Assembly (NCBI GenBank): GCA_963920575.1 | Contig: OY986973.1 | Span: 17,470,062-17,534,061 of the forward strand | DNA from: Narthecium ossifragum | Lineage: Eukaryota; Streptophyta; Magnoliopsida; Dioscoreales; Nartheciaceae | Direction: 5' to 3' | Length of the DNA: 64,000 nucleotides | In this document: in pieces, positions 1 to 11,755 of the stretch | Position numbering within the stretch: position 1 is the first letter of the stretch | How the letters are laid out: each line of letters opens with the position of its first letter | The notes under the pieces: generated by a model | Database searches by the model: none | Told to the model about the DNA's origin: nothing | The model's input: the letters and a program-made list of their open reading frames with translations, nothing else | Translations under genes and position numbers: made by a program

Positions 1-890
1 CCTAATCTATAACTTTTGTGTTGGACAAGGTTTCATATTCCGAATTGATTGGGCCCAGTTGCGCTCGAACTAAGACTGGCATAATTAATTCAGAAAATCG
101 AAATTGTAATTGATGTCCAACTCAACTCAAACTCTAATTTCAGGAGTTCTCCTATAAATAGGGTTATTCGATCCGAATTTCTCATCTTTTCGACTATCTT
201 TGGAAAATGAATTAAGGAGAAGGTGGCGAGGATGCGGATGGTGACAGCTTCATATTCCAAGCCGATGGCGTTCATCCAAAAGATGAGTTGCTAGTTATTG
301 TACTTAGGATTATTCATGAAACCCTAGGTTAGTTTTCTATTTTCTTTGGTTTGAATCTTGTAATTTCTCAAGACATGATCTTATGAATTTGCTTTTCAAT
401 GTTAATAGAGTTGAAGGAATAGAGTTCTTTGACATACTTTCAGTCCTACATGATTTCTGTGAATGATTGTAAAGATTCATAAGATGATTTTCATGTGATT
501 TATGGTTTGCTTTTGAGATAGGTTGTGTTATGCTAGGATAGGTTGTGTCAATGTCATTAAGAGTAGAATAAAGTAAAGTAATTGTAGGATCGAAGACAAA
601 CTATACCAAGAAAGATAGGCTATGTGACCTATGTCGTTAGGATGCATGTAAGCTTAAGAAGTTGTGAATCCATAATGTTTAGAAAAGACAATAAGAGGAT
701 AACTAGAGAAGATTGAAGGCGAAACTAGGGCGGATTGAGTAATTCCTATGTCACTTATCCATTGATTCGAATTGATCATATTTAATTGATTTTCTTAGAT
801 AGTTTTAGTTAATTCAATTCTATCATTGATTCTTCTGCTTAGATTTAGAGTCTTGAGAATTGATTTCAGTTTCCAACTCTCATCCTTCTT
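1..890 (+). mobile_element. LTR-like fragment with TATA box
   Basis: Non-coding sequence that resembles the 3' two thirds of the LTR at 51386-52769. Both contain a TATA box (CTATAAATAG at 152-161 here), a transcribed leader with a stretch reading 'gatgagttgcta' or 'gatgaataacta', the landmark 'gctatgctaggataggttgtg', and a block ending in 'gggtggattgagtaa'-like sequence. Similarity fades near 880. The left end lies outside the window, so neither a TSD nor a complete LTR can be shown. I read it as part of a 5' LTR or leader of an old retroelement whose internal region follows. Confidence 0.55.
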
Positions 891-924
891 CGGCCAAAAC
901 ACTTGGAGTAAGGTCACTTCCAAA

Positions 925-1380
925 ATGGCCAAGGCTCAATAGGAGATTGTCTTAATTTTAGCCCGGAGACTGCCTGTTCCACATGCCCCTCCTCTTCCAC
1001 AAGACCCTCTTGCCCCTCCGGTTGACCCTCCAGCACCTCAGACTATTCCACAGCCCCCACCACTCCCTTCGCAAGACGAGTCGATCTCTGAGTTGGAGGA
1101 TTTTCGCCTCACGGTGTCCACCCGCTTGGAGGAGGTTGAGCATTCTTTGCACAGCCTCAGGACATATATGATATCTTCTCAGCAGGAGATTCACCAGAAG
1201 TTGCGACAAGTCCTCGCCTATTTGGCGACATTGTGCTCTGAGGGACCCACTGCGACTTCGACCTCCAAGCCGATTATGGATATCAGTGCTCCACCTCCCA
1301 TGGATCAGGATCCACCGGTTGAGGATACTCCCATTGCACCAGCAATGCAGTTGGACCCGCCAAGCGATGTCGTGGCTTGA
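925..1380 (+). pseudogene. Gag-like proline-rich/coiled-coil ORF of a retroelement, with a premature stop
   Basis: An ATG at 925 opens a frame (MAKAQ) that hits TAG after five codons. The same frame then stays open to the TGA at 1378-1380. The first part is proline-rich (PHAPPLPQDPLAPPVDPPAP and similar). It is followed by a helical, charged stretch (residues with ELEDFRLTVSTRLEEVEHSL) that looks like a coiled coil, then another proline-rich tail. There is no zinc knuckle, protease or reverse transcriptase. This fits the short gag-like or spacer ORF of a non-autonomous LTR retroelement. I do not recognise the family; a degraded gag is the best guess. Confidence 0.4.
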
Positions 1381-2212
1381 CATAGGGACTAGATCATTTG
1401 CTTGCTTGTTTATATCGTATAATATTATCTTGTACTTATTTTGTTGATATTGCCTAAAGGATGTATATAACTCCATTTTTGGGTCTTGGGGATAGTTATG
1501 CTACTTCAATGTGTATTCTATTTTTGTTCATGGTGACTATTCTTACTTTGACACAGTGTGGATACTTGGATGAATGCTACGTCAATGTGACTTGAATGTT
1601 GACAAGGGTGTACCTCTTTCTATGCTATTTTGACACATTTTGCACCTGGCGATTAATGCTAATTCAATGTTCTTGAGGGTGTACCTCTTCATATGTTTGT
1701 CATCATGTCTTTGTTGACGAGGGTGTACCTCATTGTATTTCTACCTTGTGGAGGGTGTGCCTTGTATATGTTATTGACAGTGGTTGATTGTAAAGGAGGA
1801 TTGTCTATGTTGTATATGTTATGGAGGGTATACCGCCTTCATATATTTTACATGTTCTACTTTGTACGTTATTGATGCTATATACTATATACAAAGAAGA
1901 TGATGTCCAATTTTTTTGGTAATTGCCAATTCTCTTTCTCTTGTACTTTCATCTGATTGTCATATCATCCTTTGTTTTTAGAACATGTACACAAGCACAT
2001 TGACCTTGACCTTCCTCCAACATTCTCATCTCAACCTCTATTCTATACCTAACTCAATTCTTTCGTTTTATTGTTCAACTTGTATAACTTATAAATGCTC
2101 ATTTGCCTTGCAAGATTGAACGTTTTACGCGATTATCAAATGACCATTAATGTTATCTCTTTCCCTTACCCTTCACTCGTGCTTGAGGACAATGTTCTTT
2201 AAGTGGGGGGTA
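1381..2212 (+). other. Non-coding retroelement interior ending in a polypurine tract
   Basis: No convincing gene. A phrase like 'gagggtgtacctc' recurs from about 1606 to 1840, a degenerate short-period repetition. The stretch ends with 'cttgaggacaatg' and then 'aagtggggggta' (2201-2212), which looks like the polypurine tract that precedes the 3' LTR in plant gypsy-type elements. The next bases, TGCATTAC at 2213, would start the LTR. Confidence 0.45.
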
Positions 2213-2538
2213 TGCATTACATTCATGATAACCATTTTGTATTTACACTTGAAATCCCAAATGCTTGCATCAATGATTATTTGAAAAATTCAACTCTTGT
2301 ACCCTTAACGATGATGTTGCATGATATATTCGAAGCTTCACATATTTATAAGGGTTTGCTCATCATGATATGAATATTATTTTTCATTTACTTTAACCTG
2401 TTTGCTACATGTTAAAGTTGATTGAGTAATTCAACATCACTCTATATTTGCACACTTATGAGGGGTTGATTAGTCAATTCAAGTTTGGAAGAAGGATTAG
2501 GAAGTCAAAGGTAGAAAAAGGTGAAAATAACTACTTTT

Positions 2539-2970
2539 GGATCGATCCATGCTCATTCTGGATTGATCCAAACCTTTGGATCGATCCCAGATACTAATGG
2601 ATTGATCCAAACCTTCCATCCAGAGAACCATACTGAGCTCTGCACAGTAGATCGATGCAAAGGCTTCATGGATCGATCCCAACAAGGCATTGGATCGATC
2701 CAAACTTTTCTGGATCGATCCAAAGAACCTTTCCATAGTCTCTTTTTCAACCTTGTACAGTGGATCGATCCAACCTTGTTTTTGGATCGATCCAGAGCCT
2801 TGCTGGATTGACCCAAATTTGTCTGGATCGATCCAACATCCCTTTGTAGAGCCTCTTTTGCAAATTTTCACAGTGGATCGATCCGAACTCATCTTGGATC
2901 GATCTAATCCTTTATAAACCCCAAGATCTACAATTTGGATCGATCCAAACCTGTTCTAGATCGATCCAAA
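2539..2970. repeat. GGATCGATCC palindrome array
   Basis: Ten exact copies of the 10-bp palindrome GGATCGATCC, plus several one- or two-base variants (GGATTGATCC, AGATCGATCC, GGATCGATCT), spaced 20-60 bp apart and often followed by AAAC or AACC. Spacers differ in sequence, so this is not a simple tandem duplication. Palindromes make it look the same on both strands, which also opens frames on both strands; those are not genes. Confidence 0.9.
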
Positions 2971-2995
2971 CATGGTTGACAGGTAGAAATGGATG

Positions 2996-5900
2996 GTTCG
3001 TGTCACACCCCGACCCAGAAAACCCATCCGGTCCGGGGCGTGAGGGTTTTAAACTCTAAAAATCAAACGGCGAGAACCTCCCCTGTATTTTCTCAATTTG
3101 AACCTTGTGCACATTACTATTTCACCATAAATTTAAAACAATAATTCTAACAGTACTAAATTCAACATGAATACAATTCTACTATTATCATTTCACTAAC
3201 TGGCACAGGTTCTTGTACAACATCTATTTATACAATAATTCCACCAACCCTCATTACATAATTTAATACAGATGATCAAATCCTCGAAGAGGGAAATTAT
3301 ACATTTAATACAACTACAAATGTACAACTATTAACAAAAGGGGAAACTCCAGGATCGTCAAGTACTCCTCGAAACTCCAAGTCCACAATCACCTCGAGAA
3401 TGGAGCGCCAACGCCTAGAAGATCACCTGAAAGGAAAGAACTGCATCAACCTGCATCGCCAATGCAGCCCAGGTAGGAGTGAGCAACAAAGCCCAGTAGT
3501 GTTCTACGCTATTCTACGTCGCACAAAAAGGAAGGGAAACAACAACAGTGTCGTTTCTCCGCCTAAGTCTAAACGATGTCACGGGTCCCATAACCCTATC
3601 GATGTCCCAAGGGCTCCTGTCATGAAACCTCTCTCCTGAACATGTTACCAGGAGGCCAAGGAACAGTAACATGTAAGATCACCCTTACCCAAGCATGATT
3701 CCCATGCCATGGGGACCCACGTCGGGAACGCATCGACATCCATCCTTAGCACTTGGTCTTCGAGAAGCAACACGACTTCTAAACCTCAAATAATATAATA
3801 TTCCAGTCCAACTACCTAATAATTCTTGAATGATATCAAACATAATCATTGATGACAATCACGTCCTAATCCTCGACTACCCAAACCCCGGTCCTAGGGC
3901 TAGATCCGGGCTACCCGAGAACCCCGGATCGACAAGCGAATCCATCGCCTACCACCTAGCTTGAATGCTTCTAATGCAAGCAAATGCATGCAATGCACAC
4001 GCACACACTAATAGATCAGGACATGCAACAGTATGTCAAACATCATACAAGGCTAGGCATAGCACCAAGCTTGCCATGGGGTAAACATAGCAAGGGGTCT
4101 AAAGCAGTTACATATCTATCTACCACAACAACGGCAACGCAGGCCGTAAACGAACATCTCAATTCAAATTTCGGCATTACGATGACATATACAGCCGTCT
4201 ATCAAAATTGCTACAACGGGGATACAACCCCGGCCAAACGAACAACATAACAAATACAATGTACATAATATAGGGCACACCTTCAGCCCAATATCTAACT
4301 AAACATCCCGAGGGGCATGACTCTCTTGGTTCAACCACGAGCCTCACATAGGGCTTAGATACATAAATGTATGCAAATACATGTATAGATAGTATTCTAT
4401 CAAAAATTACATGGATACTAAGCATATTTCATAATCAATTGCTAATTAAGCTAGAAGATTAGCAACTTAAATAACCGTGTAGAAATCGAGGGATTGATCT
4501 CCCAAAACTTATCAAATCACACATGTATCTACTGTATATTGCTAAGAACATCAATTCAGGGTAGTAGATGAATGTAGATGAATTAGACAAGTTATAATTG
4601 ATTAATCATGCTTTAATTATAAATAGTCGACAAGATTAGGGTATAACCTAGGTTTCACTACGTCCGTCCAATTAATGCAAAACTTAGCATACATTCCCAT
4701 TCATGGTTCTCAATATGCATACCCGGAATCCAATTCAAACGGACGAACGAAAATAGATGAAAACCACGTATTTTGGTCTTCGGCCAAAAGCGATGAAATC
4801 TCGTCCATTTGACGTCCAACAACGTATCAAATTGAAATCAAACTTAATCATGTACTCAATTGCATGTTAGGAACGTCATGTTCAAGAATTGGATCTAATT
4901 GATGTCTAATTTCCACTCAATTAAATAAATAATTTCTTCCTTCCTGTTTCACAGCAGTTTAGGAGAAAATTCATTATAAATCACATATAAATTCACAAAT
5001 TATGAAACCAGCGGCAATCGGAAGAGGACTCGATGATCTACGACTTCTGTCTAGAATGTTTCCTGAGATCATGCTCACACAGCTCAGAAATCGAGCTGGA
5101 AACTGACTGTTCATCGAAGAACATAACACTCAAAAAAATCCGGGAAAAACATGTTAAAATCCAAATAAAACCCAAATCAAATCGCATGAAGCTTCAATCA
5201 GTTACTAAGCATGCATTAAGGAACTAATTAGAGCAAAGAAATCCACTGATCCAACAAACAAACCCTAGATCTAGCTTAACCTAAAGATTAAGGTAGAAAC
5301 CCTACCTTAAATGCAAATCCAAGTCTTCAATCATTACTAATCCATTGTGATCCGCCGTCCTCCGTCGTCCTCTGTCGTCTTCGTCGTCTCCAGCTCGTCG
5401 AAGTCCTCCCACAACCGCAACCGTCGCCAGAGAAGGAAGAGGGGCTGCCATGGGAGAGAGAAAGGGAAGGAAGGCGAAGGGGGAGGGGGCCCTCACCGCC
5501 ACCTCCAGGTCCCCGGGGAAGGAAGAGGGGTTGCCGTGGGAGAGAGAAAGGGAAGGGAGGAGAAGAGGGGTCGGGCACGGGGGAGGCAGGGGAAGGAGGA
5601 GGAAAAGAGAAGAAAAAGGAAAAGAAAGGGGGAGAGAGAGAGAGAGAGTGAAGAGGAAAAATAGGAGAGAGAGAGAGAGAGAGCTAAGCCACTTAAGTGG
5701 TTGAGCTGGTCTAGTCGAGTAAACCAATCGGACTGAATCCGATTTGACCCCAAATTACGATCTCATCGCAATCTCATCCGGATCTGACGATCGCGAACGC
5801 TCCTACTGGATCTATTCAATCACGTACATCAATCAATGCTATGTGTGCACTACGCGAGTGTGAAACAGACCCGCCAAGGCGTAATTTACCAAATTGCCCT

Positions 5901-6034
5901 TAAGGTCCAAGAGCAGCGATGCGATCAACCGATCGCAAAGCAATGCCAACCGAGCAAAAACAACCAAACCACAAAACCAGACCCTCGACCTACAACGATC
6001 GTACCGGGTTGGAGGGACAGGTCCTCACAGTTCG
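2996..6034 (-). mobile_element. Solo LTR (3029 bp) with TSD GTTCG
   Basis: On the minus strand the LTR starts TGTGAGGACC (6029) and ends GGGTCGGGGTGTGACA (3001). It is flanked by a perfect 5-bp duplication, GTTCG at 2996-3000 and 6030-6034. No primer-binding site, polypurine tract or coding region is inside, so it is a solo LTR. It belongs to the same superfamily as the LTRs at 7777, 9380, 12752 and 15022: shared start and end, and a shared segment near the 3' end ('gtagaaccctactgagc'-like, here 3480-3560 inverted). The stretch 5440-5690 is GA-rich low-complexity sequence that opens long meaningless frames. Confidence 0.85.
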
Positions 6035-6170
6035 GATCTAATCCGATGGTCCACGACTTGGGGCCTATAAATAGGGGTTTTGGCTCTTATTTTTGGAGCT
6101 TTTTCTCCGGCCTTCTTCCCTCCTTGAGCTCTAGAGAGAGGCTAGAGAGAGATTGTGATTTCTTACCTTA

Positions 6171-6899
6171 TCCCAAGCTTAACCCACTATCTTTCATAAT
6201 TAATAAAATTATAATATTATATATTTTATATACTTTACAATTCTTATCTTATTCCAAGCTTAACCTACTAACTTATAGCCTTGTTTTTGAGTCAAACGCC
6301 AAAAGTGGGTTAAGCTTATCCTCATAAGCTACCCTCACATTTTTACCACTAAAACCCCTTAACTTTATTCTCCCTTAACCCCGAACCAAATAGAGGGTAA
6401 GACACATGTTTGGTTTGAGTTAAGTTGGTTTACTTTTTTGCCTACATGGGTTTTCTGGGTCAGGGCATGAGAGGGATGCTGCGATATATTATCAAAGTGT
6501 AGTAATCTAAAATGTTATAAAAACACTCGTGCCAAAGACACATCTTGATTACAGTTAAGATCATATTTGTGTTTCTCTTCTCTGTGCTATATTCTTTCTT
6601 CTTGCTCACTCTTCTCATACTTCTACATCGGTTTGGTATCAAAGTTAATCTTGAATTACGTTACTCTTTATTGATTTATTTTCCTTTCTCTATTGCTTTA
6701 TTTTCTCTTCTCTTTCTCATTTTCTTCCTTTCCCCTTCTTTCTTCTTGCCCATCCTTGATGCAAATTAACAAGCAAGGCAATCGAAGGTAAAAGTTGATG
6801 GGCTTTATCAACATATCCATTTAAGCTCTTTGTAACCCAGTGAAGAATGATGCAAAAGCAAATTTCAAAACTCAAATTTTTTGTTGCCTTCAATTTCCT
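6171..6899. other. AT-rich intergenic sequence with a small inverted repeat
   Basis: No gene recognised. The motif 'aagcttaaccca' near 6176 and its inverse 'tgggttaagctt' near 6306 form an inverted repeat about 130 bp apart, with a related copy near 6257. This may be a degraded MITE. The remainder is pyrimidine-rich and featureless. Confidence 0.3.
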
Positions 6900-7154
6900 T
6901 TAGGGGTTGTTTGGTTTGGGTGTATCAGGGTGCATCACTCGTGCGATGCACGCTGATACGCCGATCTGATGTTTTGGTTCGCGCGAAGCATTGCGCGACA
7001 CATGCAACAGACGATGCAATTTTGGCACTGTTTGCGCATCATATGAAACGGCCAAAAGATGCACCCTTGCGTGGCACCGCTGCACGGTCCCCAACGCTCG
7101 TTAGAAACATCTCGTGATGCATCCCACGCCAGTACCCTCACCACCCCCGAGCAT

Positions 7155-7160
<6 letters not shown>

Positions 7161-7192
<32 letters not shown>

Positions 7193-7392
7193 NNNNNNNN
7201 NNNNNNNNNNNNNNNNNNNNNNNNNNNNNNNNNNNNNNNNNNNNNNNNNNNNNNNNNNNNNNNNNNNNNNNNNNNNNNNNNNNNNNNNNNNNNNNNNNNN
7301 NNNNNNNNNNNNNNNNNNNNNNNNNNNNNNNNNNNNNNNNNNNNNNNNNNNNNNNNNNNNNNNNNNNNNNNNNNNNNNNNNNNNNNNNNNNN
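7161..7392. repeat. TC microsatellite running into an assembly gap
   Basis: A pure TC dinucleotide run from about 7161 to 7192 is followed by 200 N (7193-7392). The gap is probably caused by the repeat; its true length is unknown. Open frames crossing the N run are meaningless. Confidence 0.95.
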
Positions 7393-8872
7393 GATGGAAC
7401 CCCATCTCTTCTCCGGTGGGTGAAACCTGAGTCACAGTCGTCAATGGCAGCCAAGGAAGGTGGAGGAGGAAAGGAAGGTGGAGGGATCGCAGGTGACCTA
7501 CAAGCTCCCCTATGAGGTCAGATCTTGGGAACTGCCTTGGGAGGTGGAGGATTGGAGCTTAGTGGCAAGGGTTCACCGGAGTTCTTGGACGACATTGAAG
7601 GAGGCTAGAATCCGAGTCGAGATCGTCAGAGGAATCTTCAAGGAAGTTGTCTGATGCTTCTGCGGTTATCGCAGTGGTGTGGAGAGGCATGGACGAAGAG
7701 ATCTTGGCAGTGGCGGTCTTGGAGGCGATGGATGGCGACAAAGAAGAAGGGTTTGAGGGAGGAGATAGTGTGGAAGTGTGAGGACATGTCCCTCTATTCC
7801 TGGGTCGACCGCTTGGGTCGAGCCCGTGGCTCGTTGTGGACCGCAAGGGCAATTTTGTAAATTGCTTCTTGTCGATTTGTTTCACACCCGCTTGGTGCAC
7901 ACACAGCCCCTACGTTTGATTTATGTGTTTGCTAGAACCCTAGGCGAGCTTGGGATCGAAAGATCCAAGCTCGGACACGCAGAAGCCTGTTTTTGGGGCA
8001 GCTGGCGACCCGTGTGCGATCAATCGCTCGATCGGACTTGTGTCGGTGGTCAGTGTGGCCGACGTGTCCAGATAATGACGCGAACCGACTCAACCTGACC
8101 CAGTCCGATCGATCGGTCCCTGGAGCGATCGATCGGACTCAAGCCTATAAATAGCTCACGACCTTCCCCTGTTTTTCCGGTTTGCTCCCGTCTTCTTCTT
8201 GCCCTCCGTTCTTCCTCCTCCGGCCATCTTTTTGGGAGCTTGAAGGCTTGTTGGACTCGTGGCAACGAGAGGAAGATCCTTGGCTTACTTGGATTCCGGC
8301 TTGGTGGCCGTACCACTGGGAATCAGCTGAGAAGTGCGCTTCCGGTAGGTTTCTACTTACTTGAGTTAGCTTAGGGGTTTCTCTAGATCTAGCCGGTAGA
8401 TCCAGGTATTCTTGATGTTTTTGGATGCCTCTTGCTTAGCTTAATTTTTGTTGTAAGTTTCATAAGCTTTGGTTGAGATTTTAGTAGGAGTTAAGGATGT
8501 TTAAACTCGGATTTTGCTGTTTCTGCTGTTCATGAAGAACAGTCAGTTTACGGCGTGTGTTCCGGTCTTTCCGTGCATAATCTTGGGTTATGATGAACAT
8601 AAGAGTTGTCGATATTTGAATCTACTCTCAGACCCAACTGGTTTCATATTTTTCTGATTTTTCTACGATATGTTATGAGTTTCCTACGGATGGGTTGCGT
8701 TGCAGCAAGTAAAGGTAAATTAGTGTGATTAGCGGTTTTGATTAGTGTTTTTTCGATAATCGAGCCGTTGGATGTTTCCCGATTTTGGATATGTTGATTT
8801 CAGCATGTTTATCTACTGATGTATAAGTTGGATCTTGAATCCGATTTTAAGTAGAGGATCTTGGTGATTTAA

Positions 8873-8905
8873 ATAATGTTATATGTTCAGAACATATAAT
8901 ATTAT
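8873..8905. repeat. AT-rich near-perfect palindrome inside the LTR
   Basis: Two 16-bp arms (ATAATGTTATATGTTC and GAACATATAATATTAT) are separated by one base, with one mismatch. An equivalent palindrome is present in the inverted LTR at 13871-13903. It could form a cruciform in DNA or a hairpin in RNA. Confidence 0.8.
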
Positions 8906-9009
8906 ATTTTTACTGTTCATCAGAGTTTTCGGGGTTGCTTCCCATGTGGGAGTCTGCGGTAGATGGTCACGGTACCGTCGTAATGCCGGGACCCGCTGCG
9001 AACTGGCTG

Positions 9010-9032
9010 GCAGCGGTTGGTAGTACCGCTGC
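9010..9032. repeat. GC-rich hairpin GCAGCGGT/ACCGCTGC inside the LTR
   Basis: An 8-bp perfect stem (GCAGCGGT, loop of 7, ACCGCTGC). The inverted family member carries the same hairpin near 13742-13764. It lies downstream of the TATA box, so it would be in the transcript. Confidence 0.7.
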
Positions 9033-9374
9033 AGCGATCCAGTTAGACTTGTGTTGTGCTTTTATCATACTGTTGCATGTTTATCTCTTACTTGTGTATG
9101 ATCATAGCATGCATTCTGTTGTGCATTAGATACATAAGGTTAAGGTGGGGGCGATCGGTTGATCGCCGATCCGAGGCTTTCGGGTAGCTCGGATTTAGCT
9201 CTAGGACCGTGGCGGGTAGCAAGGTCCAGATTGGATTGTAGTATTCTGTTGATTTTGATGATAGGCTTAAATGACTTAAATATATATTGATCGATGATTT
9301 AGAGGTCATGTCGGCCTCGAGTCGGGTTCTGAGTTGTAGCCGGTGTCCCATTGTGTTGACTCTTGAGTAGAGGG

Positions 9375-11755
9375 GTTGTTGTGAGGGCCCGTCCCTCTGA
9401 CCTGGCTCGACTGCGTGGGTCGAGGGTCGTTTTCATGTTGGTTTGATTCCGCGTCGGGTACGATCGGGCGATTGTATGGTGGTTTTTAGCCCCAGGGGCA
9501 TTTTGATAAATATGCCCCCTAGTGGTCAGTTTCACACCCGCATTACACACACGGCCTTGGATTGATGTATGTGAATGATTAGAGCCTTAAGGGTGCTTTC
9601 GATCAGAAGATCGGAGTTCGATCGGGAAAGATCGAATTGGACGAGCGAGATCGAACCTGATCTCTATATATAGCCTGTCCTTTTCTCTCTCTTTTCTTCT
9701 TCCCTGTTGTTGTCTCCTTCTCTCTCTTTCTCTCTCCAACTGGCTGAGCTAGGGCTTGGAGACGTGAGCTTCGAGGAGCGGATCTTGGCGGTTGAACTGG
9801 TTGGACGCGTGGAGGAGCTGCCCTACTTGCTCAAGTAGGTGTTTCTACCTCGATCTTGTGATCGGGTTCTCCTAGGATAGGTTTATTGTGTTTTCGATAT
9901 AGGAATACAAGTTAGAATGTTGTGTAGTTCAATACATGAATTTTATAGCATGTGTAGTGTAGCTCTACCTATTGGTTTTGGTATTCTATCGGATGATTCC
10001 CGTATTATCATGTTTTCTTCGTACCAATAGCTTCTCCATCATCTACTACGCATGCTTGCAAAGTTTCATTAATTTCCAACAAAATTTGATCATTCAAATC
10101 CAAAAAATTGAATTTCTGGCACTGTTCTGAAGAACTGTGCATTAGGTCTGACGGTCGATCGACGGATCGACTGTCAAGCATTGATACGCTTCTTTTGGGC
10201 CTGACGGTCGACCGTCGGATTGACCGGCGCATCGACCGTCAGGCTTTGTCGTGTTTTTGGTCTCCCATGGTCGATACACCGATCGACCGCGGGCTCCCTC
10301 TCTTTTCCATTCCTTCTCACGGTCGACCGTCGGTTCGACCGTCGTATCGTCCGTGAGGCTCTGTCTCGTTTTGTGCCTCCCACAGTCGATGTACTGATCG
10401 ACCGTGACCCTTATGCTTTTCCCTTGTTTGGCCCCACGGTCCACCGTCGGATCGACCGTGGCCTCACGGTCGACCGTCGCATCGACCGTGGGCCACTGAG
10501 CTGTGTTTTCTGGTTTCCTTTGATTGGTTTTCTTTCATGATAGATATCCAATCATGTTAGGAGGCATACACGTTGTTTTCACGGGTTATTAATCGATTTC
10601 TATCGAGATTGGGAATTGAACCGGGAGTTTAACCTCTTTGACGAATTTACAGTTTTTACCCGCATTTAAATACTTGGTTGGTTAGTAGTTAAATGTTTAT
10701 TGCTTCCCTAGCCGTTAGCTAACTATGAGTGTTAGCTAACGAGGTATTGTGGAACCATAGCCCGTTGCCAGCGAGAGCCGAGGGCTATTGTATAACTGTT
10801 GAACCTATAACTAATGTTGTGGCATATAGAGACATCTAGGATAGATGTTTGCATAGGTTCATGCATTGTATGCATTAGAAGCATGTCAGGTTAGGCGGGC
10901 GATGGGTTGATCGCCGATCCGAGGCTCTCGGGTAGCTTGGATCTAGTCTTAGGACTGCGGCTGGGTAGTCAGGATTATGGCGTGATTGTATAATTGGAAT
11001 CTTATGTTATTGAGGATTTGAGGTAGTTGATTATGATCATTGATTTGAGGTTTAGAGATCGTGTTGTCTTCCCAAGGCTAAGCTCTAAGGATGGATGTCG
11101 ATGCGTTCCCGGCGTGGGTTCCCAAGGCATAGGAATCCTGCGTGGGTAGGGGTGATCCTGCATGTTACTGTTCCGTGGCCTCCTGGTGACTTATTCAGGA
11201 GAGATGTTTCATCGCAGGAGCCCTTGGGACATCGATAAGGGTTGTGAGACCTTGTGGCATCCCTTAGGCTTGAGCAGGGGAGACAACACCGTTGTTGTTT
11301 TCCTCCTTTCAGTGTGTCGTAAAGTAGAACCCTACTGAGCTTATCGCTCACTCCTACCCGGGCTGCGTTTGCAAGTACAGGCGCCAGTTCTTTCGCAGTA
11401 GAGCCGGCGGGATCAGTGTTTGGCGGCGCGACTACTTCCAAAGGCGTCTGAGGTTGCTGCAGGATGACTGTTGTACTTTTGATAGTTTTGTATATTATAA
11501 ACATCTTCGATGATTTTTGGATTACATGTATAATATCTTTCACTTGGAGGAGTTTGATAAGAATTGTATTAGATGTTTAAACAGTACAACTTGATGTATG
11601 TATGAATTGAATTACAGTTTTACCTCTGGAGTTTAAATTGTTTAAGTTTATTTCTTCTTTTCCGCAAATGTATCGCGCCAGTTAGATGTGAATAGTGATT
11701 GGAACCCTCACGCCCCGTGCTGGATAGGTTTTCTGGGTCGGGGTGTGACAGTTGC
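9375..11755 (+). mobile_element. Solo LTR nested in the LTR at 7777 (TSD GTTGT/GTTGC)
   Basis: Starts TGTGAGGGCCCG (9380) and ends GGGTCGGGGTGTGACA (11750), 2371 bp. Flanks are GTTGT (9375-9379) and GTTGC (11751-11755), a 5-bp duplication with one mismatch. The host LTR reads on across the junction when this copy is removed. A TATA box CTATATATAG is at 9664-9673. The GGTCGACC-type array is at 10141-10500. No coding domains are seen. Confidence 0.75.
10141..10500. repeat. ACGGTCGACCGT palindrome array in an LTR
   Basis: Repeated ACGGTCGACCGT palindromes, many followed by CGNATCGACCGT, separated by unrelated 20-50 bp spacers. A homologous array is at 15846-16165 in a sister LTR. It lies about 480 bp downstream of the TATA box, so inside the presumed transcript. 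Confidence 0.85.

Larger units (their letters stand above)
2213..6170 (+). mobile_element. Putative 3' LTR, split by a solo LTR
   Basis: Begins with TG right after the polypurine tract at 2201-2212. It contains the palindrome array at 2539-2970 and is interrupted by a 3-kb solo LTR at 3001-6029. It resumes at 6035 with a TATA box (CTATAAATAG, 6065-6074) and a CT-rich leader. With the insertion removed, the palindrome array ends about 95 bp before the TATA box, so this looks like U3 followed by R. The 3' end is not defined; 6170 is where the CT-rich leader gives way to AT-rich sequence. It is not close enough to 1-890 to prove they are the two LTRs of one element. Confidence 0.45.

Noticed and set aside
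958..1476. 172-codon minus-strand frame
   Set aside because: Arginine- and tryptophan-rich antisense of the proline-rich gag-like frame; no domain.
2497..2917. Four overlapping open frames full of DRS/GSI repeats
   Set aside because: They are frames of the GGATCGATCC palindrome array, which is free of stops on both strands.
5302..5753. Several overlapping Ser/Leu- and Arg/Glu-rich open frames on both strands
   Set aside because: They are translations of GA/CT low-complexity sequence inside a solo LTR; no domain, and complementary frames are equally open.
6935..7515. Long open frames crossing 7193-7392
   Set aside because: They consist mostly of undetermined bases in the assembly gap and a TC repeat.
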